Assembly (NCBI RefSeq): GCF_018130165.1
Contig: NZ_JAFCLZ010000017.1
Coordinates: 62,001 to 126,000 of the forward strand
Source of the DNA: Bradyrhizobium sp. JYMT SZCCT0180
GTDB lineage: Bacteria; Pseudomonadota; Alphaproteobacteria; Rhizobiales; Xanthobacteraceae
Reading direction: 5' to 3'
Length of the DNA: 64,000 bases
Part shown: positions 26,288-34,848 of the stretch, one piece after another
Layout: each line of letters opens with the position of its first letter
Numbering within the stretch: position 1 is the stretch's first letter
Notes under the pieces: model-generated
Seen by the model: the letters and a program-made list of their open reading frames with translations, nothing else
Told to the model about the DNA's origin: nothing
Database searches by the model: none
Position numbers and translations under genes: made by a program

Positions 26288-28351
26288 TCACGCCGCGACC
26301 CGATGCGCCGCGATGATCTGGTCGGCGGCGCGGCCGGTTACTTCGGCCATGCGGTCGAACTGCCGGGTGAAGCCGCCGGCGCCGGCGGTGGCGGACCGCA
26401 GCTCGACGATCAGGTCACCGATCTCGGCTTCCGGCATGGTGGCTCGGACGCAATCCCAGCCGGCCCAGCCCTCGCGGGTGTCAAAGCCGAGGATCTGGCC
26501 GCGCCGCGCCGACAGGATGGCGTTGATTTTTGCCGTCGCCTCGGTGGGGCAGACGATCTCCACCATGTGGATCGGCTCCAGCAGCACCGGCTGGCACTGC
26601 GGCAGCGCCTCGCCCATGCCGAGCCGCGCCGCGGTGCGGAAGGCTAGATCGGAGGAATCGACGCTGTGATAGGAGCCGTCGGTCAGGGTGACGTGGAGGT
26701 CGATCACGGGAAAGCCGAGCGGCCCGCGCGCGAGGCTGTCGACCACGCCCTCTTCCACCGCGCCGATATAGTTACGCGGCACCGCGCCGCCAACGACCTT
26801 TTCGTGGAATTCGAAACCCGAGCCGCGCGGCATCGGCTTGATTTCCAGCACCACGTCACCGAACTGGCCATGGCCGCCGGACTGCTTCTTGTGGCGCCCG
26901 CGTTGCGTGATCGATTTGCGGATCGTCTCCTGATAGCCGATCGCCGGCGCCTGCGATTTGACGTTGACGCCGAAGCGATCCTTGAGGCGTTCGAGCGCGA
27001 CGCGCAGGTGCATCTCGCCCTGGCCCCACAGCACGATGTCGTGGGTCTGGGTGTTATGGATCATCGACAGCGACGGATCTTCCTCGTTCAGCCGCAACAG
27101 CGCCTGGCCGAGCTTGACGTCGTCTTTGCGATCGTTCGCGGCCAGCGACATCGCCAGCACCGGCGGCGTCGGCTCGACCCGCGCGAGCGAAGCCGGCGCG
27201 GTCTTGCCGCTCGATAGCGTGTCGCCGGTCTTGATGGAATCGAGCTTGCCGAGGGCCACGGTTTCGCCGGCTTCCGCCGCCGCCCGCTTGCTGTCGTGCC
27301 CGCCACTGACCGCGAGGATGCCGGAGACCCTGCCCGCCTCGCCGGACGAGGATTGCAGCGTCGCACCGTCATCGAGGTGCCCGGCGAGCAGCCGCACCAG
27401 CGACAGCTTGCCGCCGTGCGGCTGATGCACGGTCTTGAACACATAGCCCAGCGCATCTTTCGACGAAGACGCGCCGAGGCGCTTGGCGGTCTCGGTCACG
27501 CCGGGCGCTTCATGCCGCAACGCCTTCATCAGCCGCAGCACGCCGTTCTCGCGTGTCGCGGCACCCAGCAGTACCGGGCAGATCAGGCCTTCGCGCAATT
27601 CGCGCGCAAGATCGTCGAACACGGCGTCGCGCGGCGGCTGGATGTCTTCCAGCAGTTGCTCCATCAGCACGTCGTCGTGATCGGCGAGCTTTTCCAGCAT
27701 CGAGAAGCGCGCTTCCTTCTCGCGGTCGAGATTGCCGCCGTCCAGCGCGATCACTTCCGAGGGCTTGTGTTCGCGGTAGACAAAGGCGCGCTCCAGCGCC
27801 AGATCGACAAAACCTTCGATCAATTCGCCGTTCCAGATCGGAATCTGGCGCAACACCAATGGCACGCGCGAGGCCGGCTGCAGTGTCGCCAGCGTTTCGC
27901 GGATCCGCTTGTTGGCCTTGTCGATCTTGTTCAAAAACAAAAAGCGCGGAATGCCCAATTCCTCGAGCTCGCGCAGGATGATCTGCAGCTGCGGCAGCTT
28001 CTTTTCATCGGCTTCGCAGACCACGACCGCGGCATCGACCGCCGGCAGCGCGGCGCGCATGTCCTGCGCGAACTCGATCGAGCCGGGACAATCGATAAAG
28101 GTATAGCTGTCGCCCATGAAACTGGTGGTGGCCGCACTGAGGCCCACGCCCATCTTGTGGAGCCGCGCCTCGGGGCTGGAATCGCCGACCGAAGTTCCGG
28201 CATCGACGCTGCCGGCGCGGTGGATGGCGCCTGTGCGCGCCAATATGGCTTCAAGAAGTGTAGTTTTACCGCTCTGGAAAGGGCCCACCAGCGCAATGCA
28301 CCGTGGACCCGATTCTTTAGTACCTGGGGGACTTCTGACGTCTTGTCCCAT
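26288..28351 (-). CDS. Elongation factor G-like GTPase (EF-G2 type)
   Basis: ATG 28351 follows a strong AAGGAGG site and gives 687 residues with the full EF-G domain order. The P-loop is GPFQSGKT (23-30), the G3 motif DCPGS (87-91), and the G4 motif NKID (141-144). Domain II and domains III-V follow, with a central QSGGHGQFGDVVLEI segment. Canonical EF-G has DTPGH at G3; here the catalytic histidine is replaced by Ser91, and no RGITI-type switch I is seen. It stands alone, away from rpsL/rpsG/tuf, so it is not the housekeeping fusA. Its role in translation is unproven. Confidence 0.88.
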   Translation of the reverse strand: MGQDVRSPPGTKESGPRCIALVGPFQSGKTTLLEAILARTGAIHRAGSVDAGTSVGDSSPEARLHKMGVGLSAATTSFMGDSYTFIDCPGSIEFAQDMRAALPAVDAAVVVCEADEKKLPQLQIILRELEELGIPRFLFLNKIDKANKRIRETLATLQPASRVPLVLRQIPIWNGELIEGFVDLALERAFVYREHKPSEVIALDGGNLDREKEARFSMLEKLADHDDVLMEQLLEDIQPPRDAVFDDLARELREGLICPVLLGAATRENGVLRLMKALRHEAPGVTETAKRLGASSSKDALGYVFKTVHQPHGGKLSLVRLLAGHLDDGATLQSSSGEAGRVSGILAVSGGHDSKRAAAEAGETVALGKLDSIKTGDTLSSGKTAPASLARVEPTPPVLAMSLAANDRKDDVKLGQALLRLNEEDPSLSMIHNTQTHDIVLWGQGEMHLRVALERLKDRFGVNVKSQAPAIGYQETIRKSITQRGRHKKQSGGHGQFGDVVLEIKPMPRGSGFEFHEKVVGGAVPRNYIGAVEEGVVDSLARGPLGFPVIDLHVTLTDGSYHSVDSSDLAFRTAARLGMGEALPQCQPVLLEPIHMVEIVCPTEATAKINAILSARRGQILGFDTREGWAGWDCVRATMPEAEIGDLIVELRSATAGAGGFTRQFDRMAEVTGRAADQIIAAHRVAA

Positions 28352-28631
28352 TGCCGCCTCCTTGTTTGGAGCTCGGCCCATGATTGGGTCGGCGGATCAG
28401 ATGCTCCGCCCGCCGCGACGATTTGGCAAGTCAGAAAAAGTTGCTGCGGTGCATCGTGACGGGCGCGGGGGCGGCCGGCTCACCCGCCTCCCGCGGCGGC
28501 GGCCGAGGGAGAAAAGTTGACGCTCCGGCCTAAGTTCCAGGCTTTCCCGCCCAACGATGCTGTGCAGGCTCGGGTCGCGTAAGCTCAACGACAGCACGCG
28601 ATTGAAACTCGCGGAACGGTCGGCTCGTCAC

Positions 28632-29711
28632 CTACTTCGTTCGTCGCGACGCTTCGCGCAGTTCGGTCGGCGTCATGCCGAAACGGCGGCGAAAGCGGCG
28701 ATTGAAGTAAGGGACCTCGTTGAACCCGCAGGTCCATGCGATTTCGCTCACCTTCAATCGGTCGTGGACTGCATCCGTCAGCATCACCCTCGCCTCATGC
28801 AGCCGCATCTCAAGCACGCGCTCGGCGAAACCAGATCCGCTTTCGGCCAGCAGATCGTTCACGTAGCGACGCGACAGGCCCAAACGCTGCGCAACGCTCT
28901 GCGACGAGAACTCCGGATCGTGAAAGCCCGATTTGATGGCCGCAAGAACGTCGTGCAATCGTGCTGCGCGCAGGCCGCGGCTCACTGCAATCTCCGGCGG
29001 ATCGCCGCGCGCGCCGAGCGCAAGTGCGACGAGATCGACAAGCATGGTTTCGATGTGCCGGTCGAGCGCCGGATCGCCATCCTGCTTCAGGCCCATGAGA
29101 AACTCGGCGTACCGGCAAAGATGACGCAACGCCGGCGAGGACGCATCGAGCGGCTTGCCTATGAGGTCGTCAGCGTTTGGGACCAATGCAAGAAGCCGGG
29201 CGCGCGAAATATTGATCGTATACCAGCCATTTTCCGGACCTCCGACCAACTCGCCGGGTTCGGCAGTCAGAAGCACCGCGGTGTCGCGGTTGATCGTCGC
29301 CTCCTGCCCGTTCTGGATTATATCGGAGCGACCGCTATGAAGCGCGACGCAAAAATTGTCCGCACCATCGGAAGCGACGTCGCGCTGGCTGCGCTTCATC
29401 CGATCGATGCTGCCGTCGAGCCGAACGATACCGACCGCGCCGATCGGCACGAATTCAAAGTTCACCGTGGACGGGCGGTCATCCGCGCGCTGGTGATCGA
29501 CTGAACCATAAACCGCATTCCACTGATCCTGCCAAAGCGAGAATTTTTCCTGATCGTTCAGATGGGACGGAAGTTGCTCTGACGCAAAAACAACTTTCTG
29601 GATCCCGCCGCCAACGGCCTTTCCGCCCAACTCATCAACGTCCATCGCCTGCGACGCCCTGAAAATTCGCTTCGCTTCGAGCTGATCCCGATCAAGACAA
29701 AATAGCTGCAT
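28632..29711 (-). CDS. AraC-family transcriptional regulator
   Basis: From ATG 29711 the protein has 359 residues; a start at 29645 is also possible. The N-terminal half is an AraC-binding-like cupin domain. The C-terminal half is a double helix-turn-helix with SVAQRLGLSRRYVNDLLAES and the second helix region VSEIAWTCGFNEVPYFNRRF, then RRRFGMTPTELREASR. The gene is divergent from the tandem-barrel outer-membrane gene at 29962, so the shared gap may hold its operator. The effector is unknown. Confidence 0.88.
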   Translation of the reverse strand: MQLFCLDRDQLEAKRIFRASQAMDVDELGGKAVGGGIQKVVFASEQLPSHLNDQEKFSLWQDQWNAVYGSVDHQRADDRPSTVNFEFVPIGAVGIVRLDGSIDRMKRSQRDVASDGADNFCVALHSGRSDIIQNGQEATINRDTAVLLTAEPGELVGGPENGWYTINISRARLLALVPNADDLIGKPLDASSPALRHLCRYAEFLMGLKQDGDPALDRHIETMLVDLVALALGARGDPPEIAVSRGLRAARLHDVLAAIKSGFHDPEFSSQSVAQRLGLSRRYVNDLLAESGSGFAERVLEMRLHEARVMLTDAVHDRLKVSEIAWTCGFNEVPYFNRRFRRRFGMTPTELREASRRTK

Positions 29712-29764
29712 CGGCACGATCCAGACAGTGCCAGTTAAACCAATTGTGCCAGCCAGTTTCGCAA

Positions 29765-29961
29765 CCCGTGGCGCGATTGCAACGCTCGCCGGCAATCGCG
29801 AGCCGATGCCACGCGGTGCAAATCAGGAGCCCGTCAGGACAATCCCATTTTGCGCGGCTTGGTAAGAATGCACCGAGACCAGATGACACGCGACCTGATG
29901 AATCCGGACCTGACGATTTGAGGGTCGGGACTCATCCGCAGAATTGTTCGGGGGTGACACT
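29765..29961 (+). promoter_or_regulatory. Duplicated leader, copy 1, with inverted repeat
   Basis: About 200 bp upstream of the first tandem-barrel gene are closely matched by 31583-31763 before the second. Both contain GCGATTGC-N11-GCAATCGC (here 29773-29780 and 29792-29799), a TTGGTAAGAATG block and CTCATCCGCAGAATTGTTCG before the start. The conserved inverted repeat looks like an operator or RNA stem. Confidence 0.6.
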
Positions 29962-31479
29962 ATGGATTATGTATCGCGGACGACGCTCGCAGCCGCTGCC
30001 ATTTCGTTGGGCAGTCTCTCTGCCGGATTGGCGGCCGATCTCGGACCGCGCCCTGCGGCGCCGATCGCGCCGGCCTTTTACGACTGGAGCGGCGTCTATA
30101 TCGGTTTGCATGCCGGCTACGGCGGAGGCATGAAGGATTGGACCCAAGCGTTAGGGAACAATTTCACTGCGAAGGGTTTCCTCGCCGGCGGCCAGATCGG
30201 AATCAACAAGCAAATCGGCAGCCTGGTGTTCGGCCTGGAACTTGATGGATCGTGGGCCGACATTGGGGGTTCGCAACTACTTTCCGACGGCGGACCGGCC
30301 GCGGCCTTCCAGGTGGACTTCACCGGCCGGTCGAAGATCGATGGCCTTGTAACGTTGACGGGGCGTGCCGGTTTGGCCGCCGACCGTTGGTTCGTCTATG
30401 CCAAGGGCGGCCTTGCCGTCGCGCAGGAAAGGCATTCTTTCAGCAATAACACCTCTACCTTCCCGCCAGCACCTCCGTTTACCGCCGTCATCTCGGGCAG
30501 CAGCAGCGAGCGTCGATGGGCTCCTACGGTCGGCTTCGGAACGGAGTATGCGTTAGGAAACAACTGGTCAGTCAAGGCCGAGTACGACTACGTCCACCTG
30601 GGCAACAGAACGGTGGGATTTACCGGAACGGCGAACTTCAATGGCGTCGCAGCTCCCCTTGATCCGACCAACGTGCCAATCGAGCAGGCGCTCCATCTCG
30701 TCAAGATCGGCGCGAATTATCGATTTGGCGGAATTCAGACCGATCCGACGTTTGCACCGGTCAGGGCCGCGCCAGGATACAACTGGTCGGGCGCCTATGT
30801 CGGCGTTCAGGGTGGATACGGTTTCGGCCACGAGCAATGGCCCGATCTGTTCGATCCGGCGAATCCCCAAACCGGAAAGTTTGATTTGAACGGATGGCTT
30901 GCCGGGGGAACCGTCGGGGTCAACGCGCAAGCAGGCTCATTCGTCTTCGGCGTCGAAGGCGAATGGATGTGGACCGGTATCAAAGGCAATCAGACAACCG
31001 TCGTTGATTTAGGTCGACGAACCACGCAGACGCTCGGCCTCGACACAAAGGTCAATTGGCTTGCGATCGCAGCGGCGCGTGCCGGCTTTGTAGCCGCCGA
31101 GCGCTTCATGATCTATGGCAAGGCCGGCGTCGCGCTCGCTGACGAGAGGCACACGTTTACTCAAAGCACGATCGGTCCAGTTTCCAGCTCGGTATTCAAC
31201 CTGGAAGGCAAGGCCTTGCACACCGGGCTCGTGGCGGGTGCCGGCGTCGAGTACGCCCTCGGCGGCAATTGGTCGGCCAAATTCGAGTATGACTACATCA
31301 AGATGCTTGCGCAGAACTTTACAGCGATCGGCACCCAGAGCGTGAACGCCCCGCCCATTGTAGGATCGGCCGCTTTTACCGCCCAGTTCTCAAAGATGCC
31401 GCAGGACCTGCACCTGATCAAGTTCGGCGTGAACTATCACTTCAGCCCGGCGCCGGTCGCAGTCAGTGCCCGATACTGA
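29962..31479 (+). CDS. Tandem-barrel outer-membrane protein (first copy)
   Basis: The 505-residue protein has a signal peptide (1-25, SAGLAAD) and two consecutive Omp25-like barrels. The first opens YDWSGVYIGLHAGYGGG near residue 35 and closes HLVKIGANYRFGG near 250. The second opens YNWSGAYVGVQGGYGFG near 273 and closes HLIKFGVNYHFSP near the C-terminus. Repeated features such as WSVKAEYDY / WSAKFEYDY and FMIYGKAG / WFVYAKGG show internal duplication and fusion. I chose ATG 29962; an upstream TTG at 29944 is also in frame. A terminator follows. Surface role unknown. Confidence 0.82.
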   Translation: MDYVSRTTLAAAAISLGSLSAGLAADLGPRPAAPIAPAFYDWSGVYIGLHAGYGGGMKDWTQALGNNFTAKGFLAGGQIGINKQIGSLVFGLELDGSWADIGGSQLLSDGGPAAAFQVDFTGRSKIDGLVTLTGRAGLAADRWFVYAKGGLAVAQERHSFSNNTSTFPPAPPFTAVISGSSSERRWAPTVGFGTEYALGNNWSVKAEYDYVHLGNRTVGFTGTANFNGVAAPLDPTNVPIEQALHLVKIGANYRFGGIQTDPTFAPVRAAPGYNWSGAYVGVQGGYGFGHEQWPDLFDPANPQTGKFDLNGWLAGGTVGVNAQAGSFVFGVEGEWMWTGIKGNQTTVVDLGRRTTQTLGLDTKVNWLAIAAARAGFVAAERFMIYGKAGVALADERHTFTQSTIGPVSSSVFNLEGKALHTGLVAGAGVEYALGGNWSAKFEYDYIKMLAQNFTAIGTQSVNAPPIVGSAAFTAQFSKMPQDLHLIKFGVNYHFSPAPVAVSARY

Positions 31480-31532
31480 TCAGCACATCGCGACGAGCTG
31501 CAGGTCGTAGGATTTCCTGAACATATCTGACA

Positions 31533-31568
31533 GACAAAAGGCTCGCATTCCGCGGGCCTTTTTTTGTC
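31533..31568 (+). terminator. Rho-independent terminator
   Basis: The stem GGCTCGC/GCGGGCC (one G-U pair) with loop ATTCC is flanked by AAAA and a TTTTTTT run, 60 bp after the first tandem-barrel gene. It separates that gene from the next copy. Confidence 0.88.
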
Positions 31569-31582
31569 GACCAGGTCCAGAA

Positions 31583-31763
31583 AGCGTGGCGCGATTGCAA
31601 CGCTGGCCGGCAATCGCCGGCCCATGCCACGCCGTACAAATCGAAGGCCAACCAGGACAAGGCGATTATTGCGGCCTTGGTAAGAATGAAACAGGAATTG
31701 GTGAACCCGGACCTGACGATTCAGGATCAGGACTCATCCGCAGAATTGTTCGGGGGCGACATC
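31583..31763 (+). promoter_or_regulatory. Duplicated leader, copy 2, with inverted repeat
   Basis: This is the counterpart of 29765-29961. The inverted repeat GCGATTGC (31591-31598) and GCAATCGC (31610-31617) is perfectly kept, as are TTGGTAAGAATG and the 20-bp block CTCATCCGCAGAATTGTTCG. The copies differ by a 1-base indel near the start codon. Confidence 0.6.
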
Positions 31764-33254
31764 ATGTATCATCTATCGCGGACGACGCTTGCAGCCGCAG
31801 CCATCTCATGGGGCAGCATCGCCACTGCATTCGCGGCCGATCTCGGGCCGCACCCCGCCTATAAGGCGATGCCGGTCGCCACCGTTTATGACTGGACCGG
31901 TCTGTACATCGGCGCTCATGCCGGTTGGGCTGGCGCCGACCGTACGTTCGAGCGAACGTTTATCGGAGGCGAGACCATCAATCCCGGCTTCTCGCAGCAT
32001 CCAAACGGCTTTGCCGGTGGCGGCCAGATCGGCTTCAACCGGCAGACCGGCAACTGGGTGTGGGGCCTGGAGGCTGACATCTCGGGCACGAAACAGCGCA
32101 GCTCGACCACCGTTGCCGGTCCCATAATCCCGTTCTTTGCTCAAACTACTCACACCTACGACGTGTCGATCGATTGGACCGCGAGCCTGACCGGACGTCT
32201 CGGTTATGCGTGGGACCGCTGGATGCTTTACGGCAAGGGCGGCGCCGCCGTGATGCAAGAGACCTATGGCCTGAGGGCGCCCGGCCTCTTCCCACCGGAT
32301 TCCCCCTACCATAATGCCAAGGTCCCCCGACTCGGCTGGACCGTCGGCGCAGGCGTCGAAAATGCCTTCCTGGATAACTGGTCATGGAAAGCCGAATACA
32401 ATTATATGCGGTTTGACGGCAACGACAGCATTACCAATGTTCATTCACTAAGAGCATTAGCCGGGGTCACGTCGCACACGGAAGTGAACCTTCACCTCGT
32501 CAAGGCCGGCATAAATTATAGATTTGGCGGCCCCATTGCAGCGCCAGGCATTCGACCGACGCTTGCCTACAAAGCCCCGGTCGCGACGGTGTATGACTGG
32601 ACGGGATTGTACGTCGGCGGGCACGCCGGCTCGGCCAGTGCCGAGCGAAATTTCCTCACCATTTTTGATTTTGATGTTTTTGGTTTCGGCAGAACCGTCT
32701 TTAGTCCGCCCTTCACACAGAAGCCCACCGGCTTTGTGGGTGGCGGGCAGGTTGGCTTCAACCGGCAGGCAGGCAGCTGGGTGTTCGGAATGGAGGCCGA
32801 CGCTTCAGGTACCAACCTTGGTGCAAGAACAACCGTCATCGACTCAACCGCGACCTTCCTGCAAACCTACCACGTCGAGATCGACTGGACTGCTACCCTG
32901 GCGGGGCGCGTGGGTTACGCCTGGGACCGCTGGATGCTTTACGGCAAGGGTGGCGGCGCGCTGTTGCGCGAAACCTACGCGCTGTCAGGTCCGCTGCTTG
33001 GCGCCCGCAATGACGCCCATGCGACCCGGGCCGGCTGGACCATTGGCGCCGGTATCGAGAACGCCTTTCTCGACAACTGGTCGTGGAAAGCGGAATACAA
33101 CTTCATGAGCTTCGGTGACACGAAAACGATCAGCAACAGCCGCACCACCACAAACGCGGTCGCGACAGCGAACGAGACGAATGTGAACCTTCACACCGTC
33201 AAGCTTGGCGTCAATTACAGGTTTGGCAATTACGGCATCGTCACCAAGTACTGA
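31764..33254 (+). CDS. Tandem-barrel outer-membrane protein (second copy)
   Basis: From ATG 31764 the protein has 496 residues. A signal peptide nearly identical to the first copy (LSRTTLAAAAIS) is followed by two barrels, each opening TVYDWTGLY(I/V)G. Each contains RLGYAWDRWMLYGKGG or RVGYAWDRWMLYGKGG and NAFLDNWSWKAEYN, and each ends VNYRFG or INYRFGG. The two halves are more alike than in the first gene, which suggests a more recent internal duplication. A longer reading from 31677 would include part of the duplicated leader and is rejected. Confidence 0.82.
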   Translation: MYHLSRTTLAAAAISWGSIATAFAADLGPHPAYKAMPVATVYDWTGLYIGAHAGWAGADRTFERTFIGGETINPGFSQHPNGFAGGGQIGFNRQTGNWVWGLEADISGTKQRSSTTVAGPIIPFFAQTTHTYDVSIDWTASLTGRLGYAWDRWMLYGKGGAAVMQETYGLRAPGLFPPDSPYHNAKVPRLGWTVGAGVENAFLDNWSWKAEYNYMRFDGNDSITNVHSLRALAGVTSHTEVNLHLVKAGINYRFGGPIAAPGIRPTLAYKAPVATVYDWTGLYVGGHAGSASAERNFLTIFDFDVFGFGRTVFSPPFTQKPTGFVGGGQVGFNRQAGSWVFGMEADASGTNLGARTTVIDSTATFLQTYHVEIDWTATLAGRVGYAWDRWMLYGKGGGALLRETYALSGPLLGARNDAHATRAGWTIGAGIENAFLDNWSWKAEYNFMSFGDTKTISNSRTTTNAVATANETNVNLHTVKLGVNYRFGNYGIVTKY

Positions 33255-33260
33255 CTTAAG

Positions 33261-33291
33261 AAAAAGGGCCCGCATCGCACGGGCCCTTTTT
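33261..33291. terminator. Bidirectional rho-independent terminator
   Basis: AAAAAGGGCCCG-CATCGCA-CGGGCCCTTTTT lies between the convergent ends of the tandem-barrel gene (plus) and the DUF992 gene (minus). It is symmetrical and can stop both. Confidence 0.9.
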
Positions 33292-33308
33292 ACGTCGGTT
33301 GACCGAAT

Positions 33309-33791
33309 TCACCTTCCCGGCCGAAGTTCCAGGCTTTCCAGTCCGGCAGCGATGCTGACGCCGACCTGGCCCTGCAGGCTGAGCGGCTGCAGCGCGATCG
33401 AGTTAGCCGAGCCGCCGACCAGCACGTTGCCGCCGACGCCGACACCGAGCGTCGCACTGCCCTGCGCGCCGACATAATCGCCGGAGAGCCCGCCCGGCCC
33501 GAGCTGCGCCGACGGCGCAAACACGCCCCAGGCCAAAGCGGATTCCTGGGTGATGCCGAGATCGAGACCGACTTTGCGGATGGTGGCGACGTAACGGTCT
33601 TCCGGCATGCCGTCGGCGCGCAGCACGCAGCCGAGATTGGTGACGGACCCGACGATGAAGCCGATGCTGGCGCCACCGCGGCATTCGAGAATGCCGACCT
33701 GCACCCGCGCCACCTGCTGCGCATTGGCGCCGGGAATCGAAGCGACCCACATGGTGATGGCGGCAGCGGCGAGAACGAGGGAGCGACGCAT
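33309..33791 (-). CDS. DUF992 exported protein (paralogue 1)
   Basis: ATG 33791 gives 160 residues with a signal peptide (1-24, cleaved after GANA). The DUF992 pattern follows: VQVGILECRGGASIGFIVGS near 30-49, CVLRADGMPEDRYVATIRKV, GLDLGITQESALAWGVFAPS, and a glycine-rich GVGVGGNVLVGGSANSIALQ repeat. Two cysteines could pair. The family is common in Rhizobiales, exported and functionally unknown. A second copy lies upstream on the same strand. Confidence 0.85.
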   Translation of the reverse strand: MRRSLVLAAAAITMWVASIPGANAQQVARVQVGILECRGGASIGFIVGSVTNLGCVLRADGMPEDRYVATIRKVGLDLGITQESALAWGVFAPSAQLGPGGLSGDYVGAQGSATLGVGVGGNVLVGGSANSIALQPLSLQGQVGVSIAAGLESLELRPGR

Positions 33792-33910
33792 GAGGAAATC
33801 TCCGGCTGAAACGATGTGATGCGAGCAGGGAATTGAGAAAGGCGCCGCCAAGCGGTGAGCGCCTTTCTATGGCACAACATCCGCAGCCGTTCCAGATTTG
33901 GTCTTGGTTC

Positions 33911-34033
33911 GTCATTCCGGGACGCGCGAAAGCGCGAACCTCAGATGCGCAGTTGCGCATCGGGGAATCTCGAGATTCCCCGGGGCGCAATTGCGCCCCT
34001 GAGGTCTGGTCCTTCGGACCATCCCGGAATGAC
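33911..34033. repeat. Palindromic intergenic repeat, family B
   Basis: The outer arms GTCATTCCGGGACG and CATCCCGGAATGAC enclose inner hairpins GCGCGAAAGCGCG, GGGGAATCTCGAGATTCCCC and GGTCCTTCGGACC. It lies between the two DUF992 genes. Confidence 0.85.
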
Positions 34034-34040
34034 GGCGCAA

Positions 34041-34067
34041 AAAAAGGCCCGCTTCCGCGGGCCTTTT
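34041..34067 (-). terminator. Rho-independent terminator after DUF992 gene
   Basis: The stem GGCCCGC-TTCC-GCGGGCC is followed, in the minus-strand direction, by a run of seven T. It lies 15 bp past the stop of the gene at 34082-34612. Confidence 0.85.
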
Positions 34068-34081
34068 CATCAAAACTATCT

Positions 34082-34612
34082 TCAGCCGCGGCGATGATGC
34101 CGGCGGTGGTGACGGCGCGGAGGGCCATAGCCGCGGAACGGCTCCAGCTGGATGTCGGCAATCCCGGCGGCGACGTTCAGCCCGGTCTGGCCCTGCACGC
34201 TGAGCGGCTGCAGCGCGTAGGAATTGGCCGGACCGCCGACGAGGAAGTTGCCACCACCGCCGATACCGACCGACGCGTTGGCGCCGACGCCGCCGTAATT
34301 GCCGGCGAGATCACCGCGGCTGACCCGGCTGTTCGGCGCGTTCACCGCCCAGGCCAATTGCGTCTGTGCGGTGATGCCAAGATCGAGGCCGTAGCGGCGC
34401 ACGGTGGCGATGTAAGGCTCCGGCCGGCGGCCTTCGCTCTTGAACACGCATTCGAGGCTGGTCACGGAGCCGACGACATAGCCGACATTCTGGCCGCCCT
34501 GGCATTGCAGGACGCCGGCGCGAACCGGCGGCGCCGCATCCGCGCTCGCGATCGGCGCAACGAGCGCCGCGATCGCGATGCCGAAGGTCGTAAAACGTTT
34601 TCCGAAAAGCAT
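34082..34612 (-). CDS. DUF992 exported protein (paralogue 2)
   Basis: ATG 34612 gives 176 residues with a signal peptide (about 1-26, cleaved after DAA). The DUF992 core is VRAGVLQCQGGQNVGYVVGS, CVFKSEGRRPEPYIATVRRY, GLDLGITAQTQLAWAVNAPN, GGGGNFLVGGPANSYALQPL. It shares the plan of paralogue 1 but adds a basic, His-rich tail (PPRRHHRRHHRRG) that could bind metal or a surface polymer. It has its own terminator, so the two are likely separate transcripts. Confidence 0.85.
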   Translation of the reverse strand: MLFGKRFTTFGIAIAALVAPIASADAAPPVRAGVLQCQGGQNVGYVVGSVTSLECVFKSEGRRPEPYIATVRRYGLDLGITAQTQLAWAVNAPNSRVSRGDLAGNYGGVGANASVGIGGGGNFLVGGPANSYALQPLSVQGQTGLNVAAGIADIQLEPFRGYGPPRRHHRRHHRRG

Positions 34613-34848
34613 GTGTCGTCCCCGCTTGATGAACTGAATGTGCGGGGGACAGGAAGGAAGCGCCGTGTCCAAAACATGGCGCTTTGCAAAAAGAAGACTT
34701 CAAAACATCATGCGCTTCACGCGTGATGTGATTTGACACGCCTTTTTTCCGACGTGTTTTCTTTCGCGTTTTCTTTGACAGAAACTTTGGGAAACAAACC
34801 GGAACCTGTCCCGCATCATTTGCGGAACAGGCTTCGCTTCAAAACGCG
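34613..34848. other. Intergenic region upstream of DUF992 paralogue 2
   Basis: The 236 bp probably carry the DUF992 promoter. An inverted repeat CCTGTcCCGC / GCGGaACAGG at 34805-34831 lies just past the aspartate aminotransferase stop and could end that transcript, but it lacks a T-run. No gene was seen. Confidence 0.4.
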
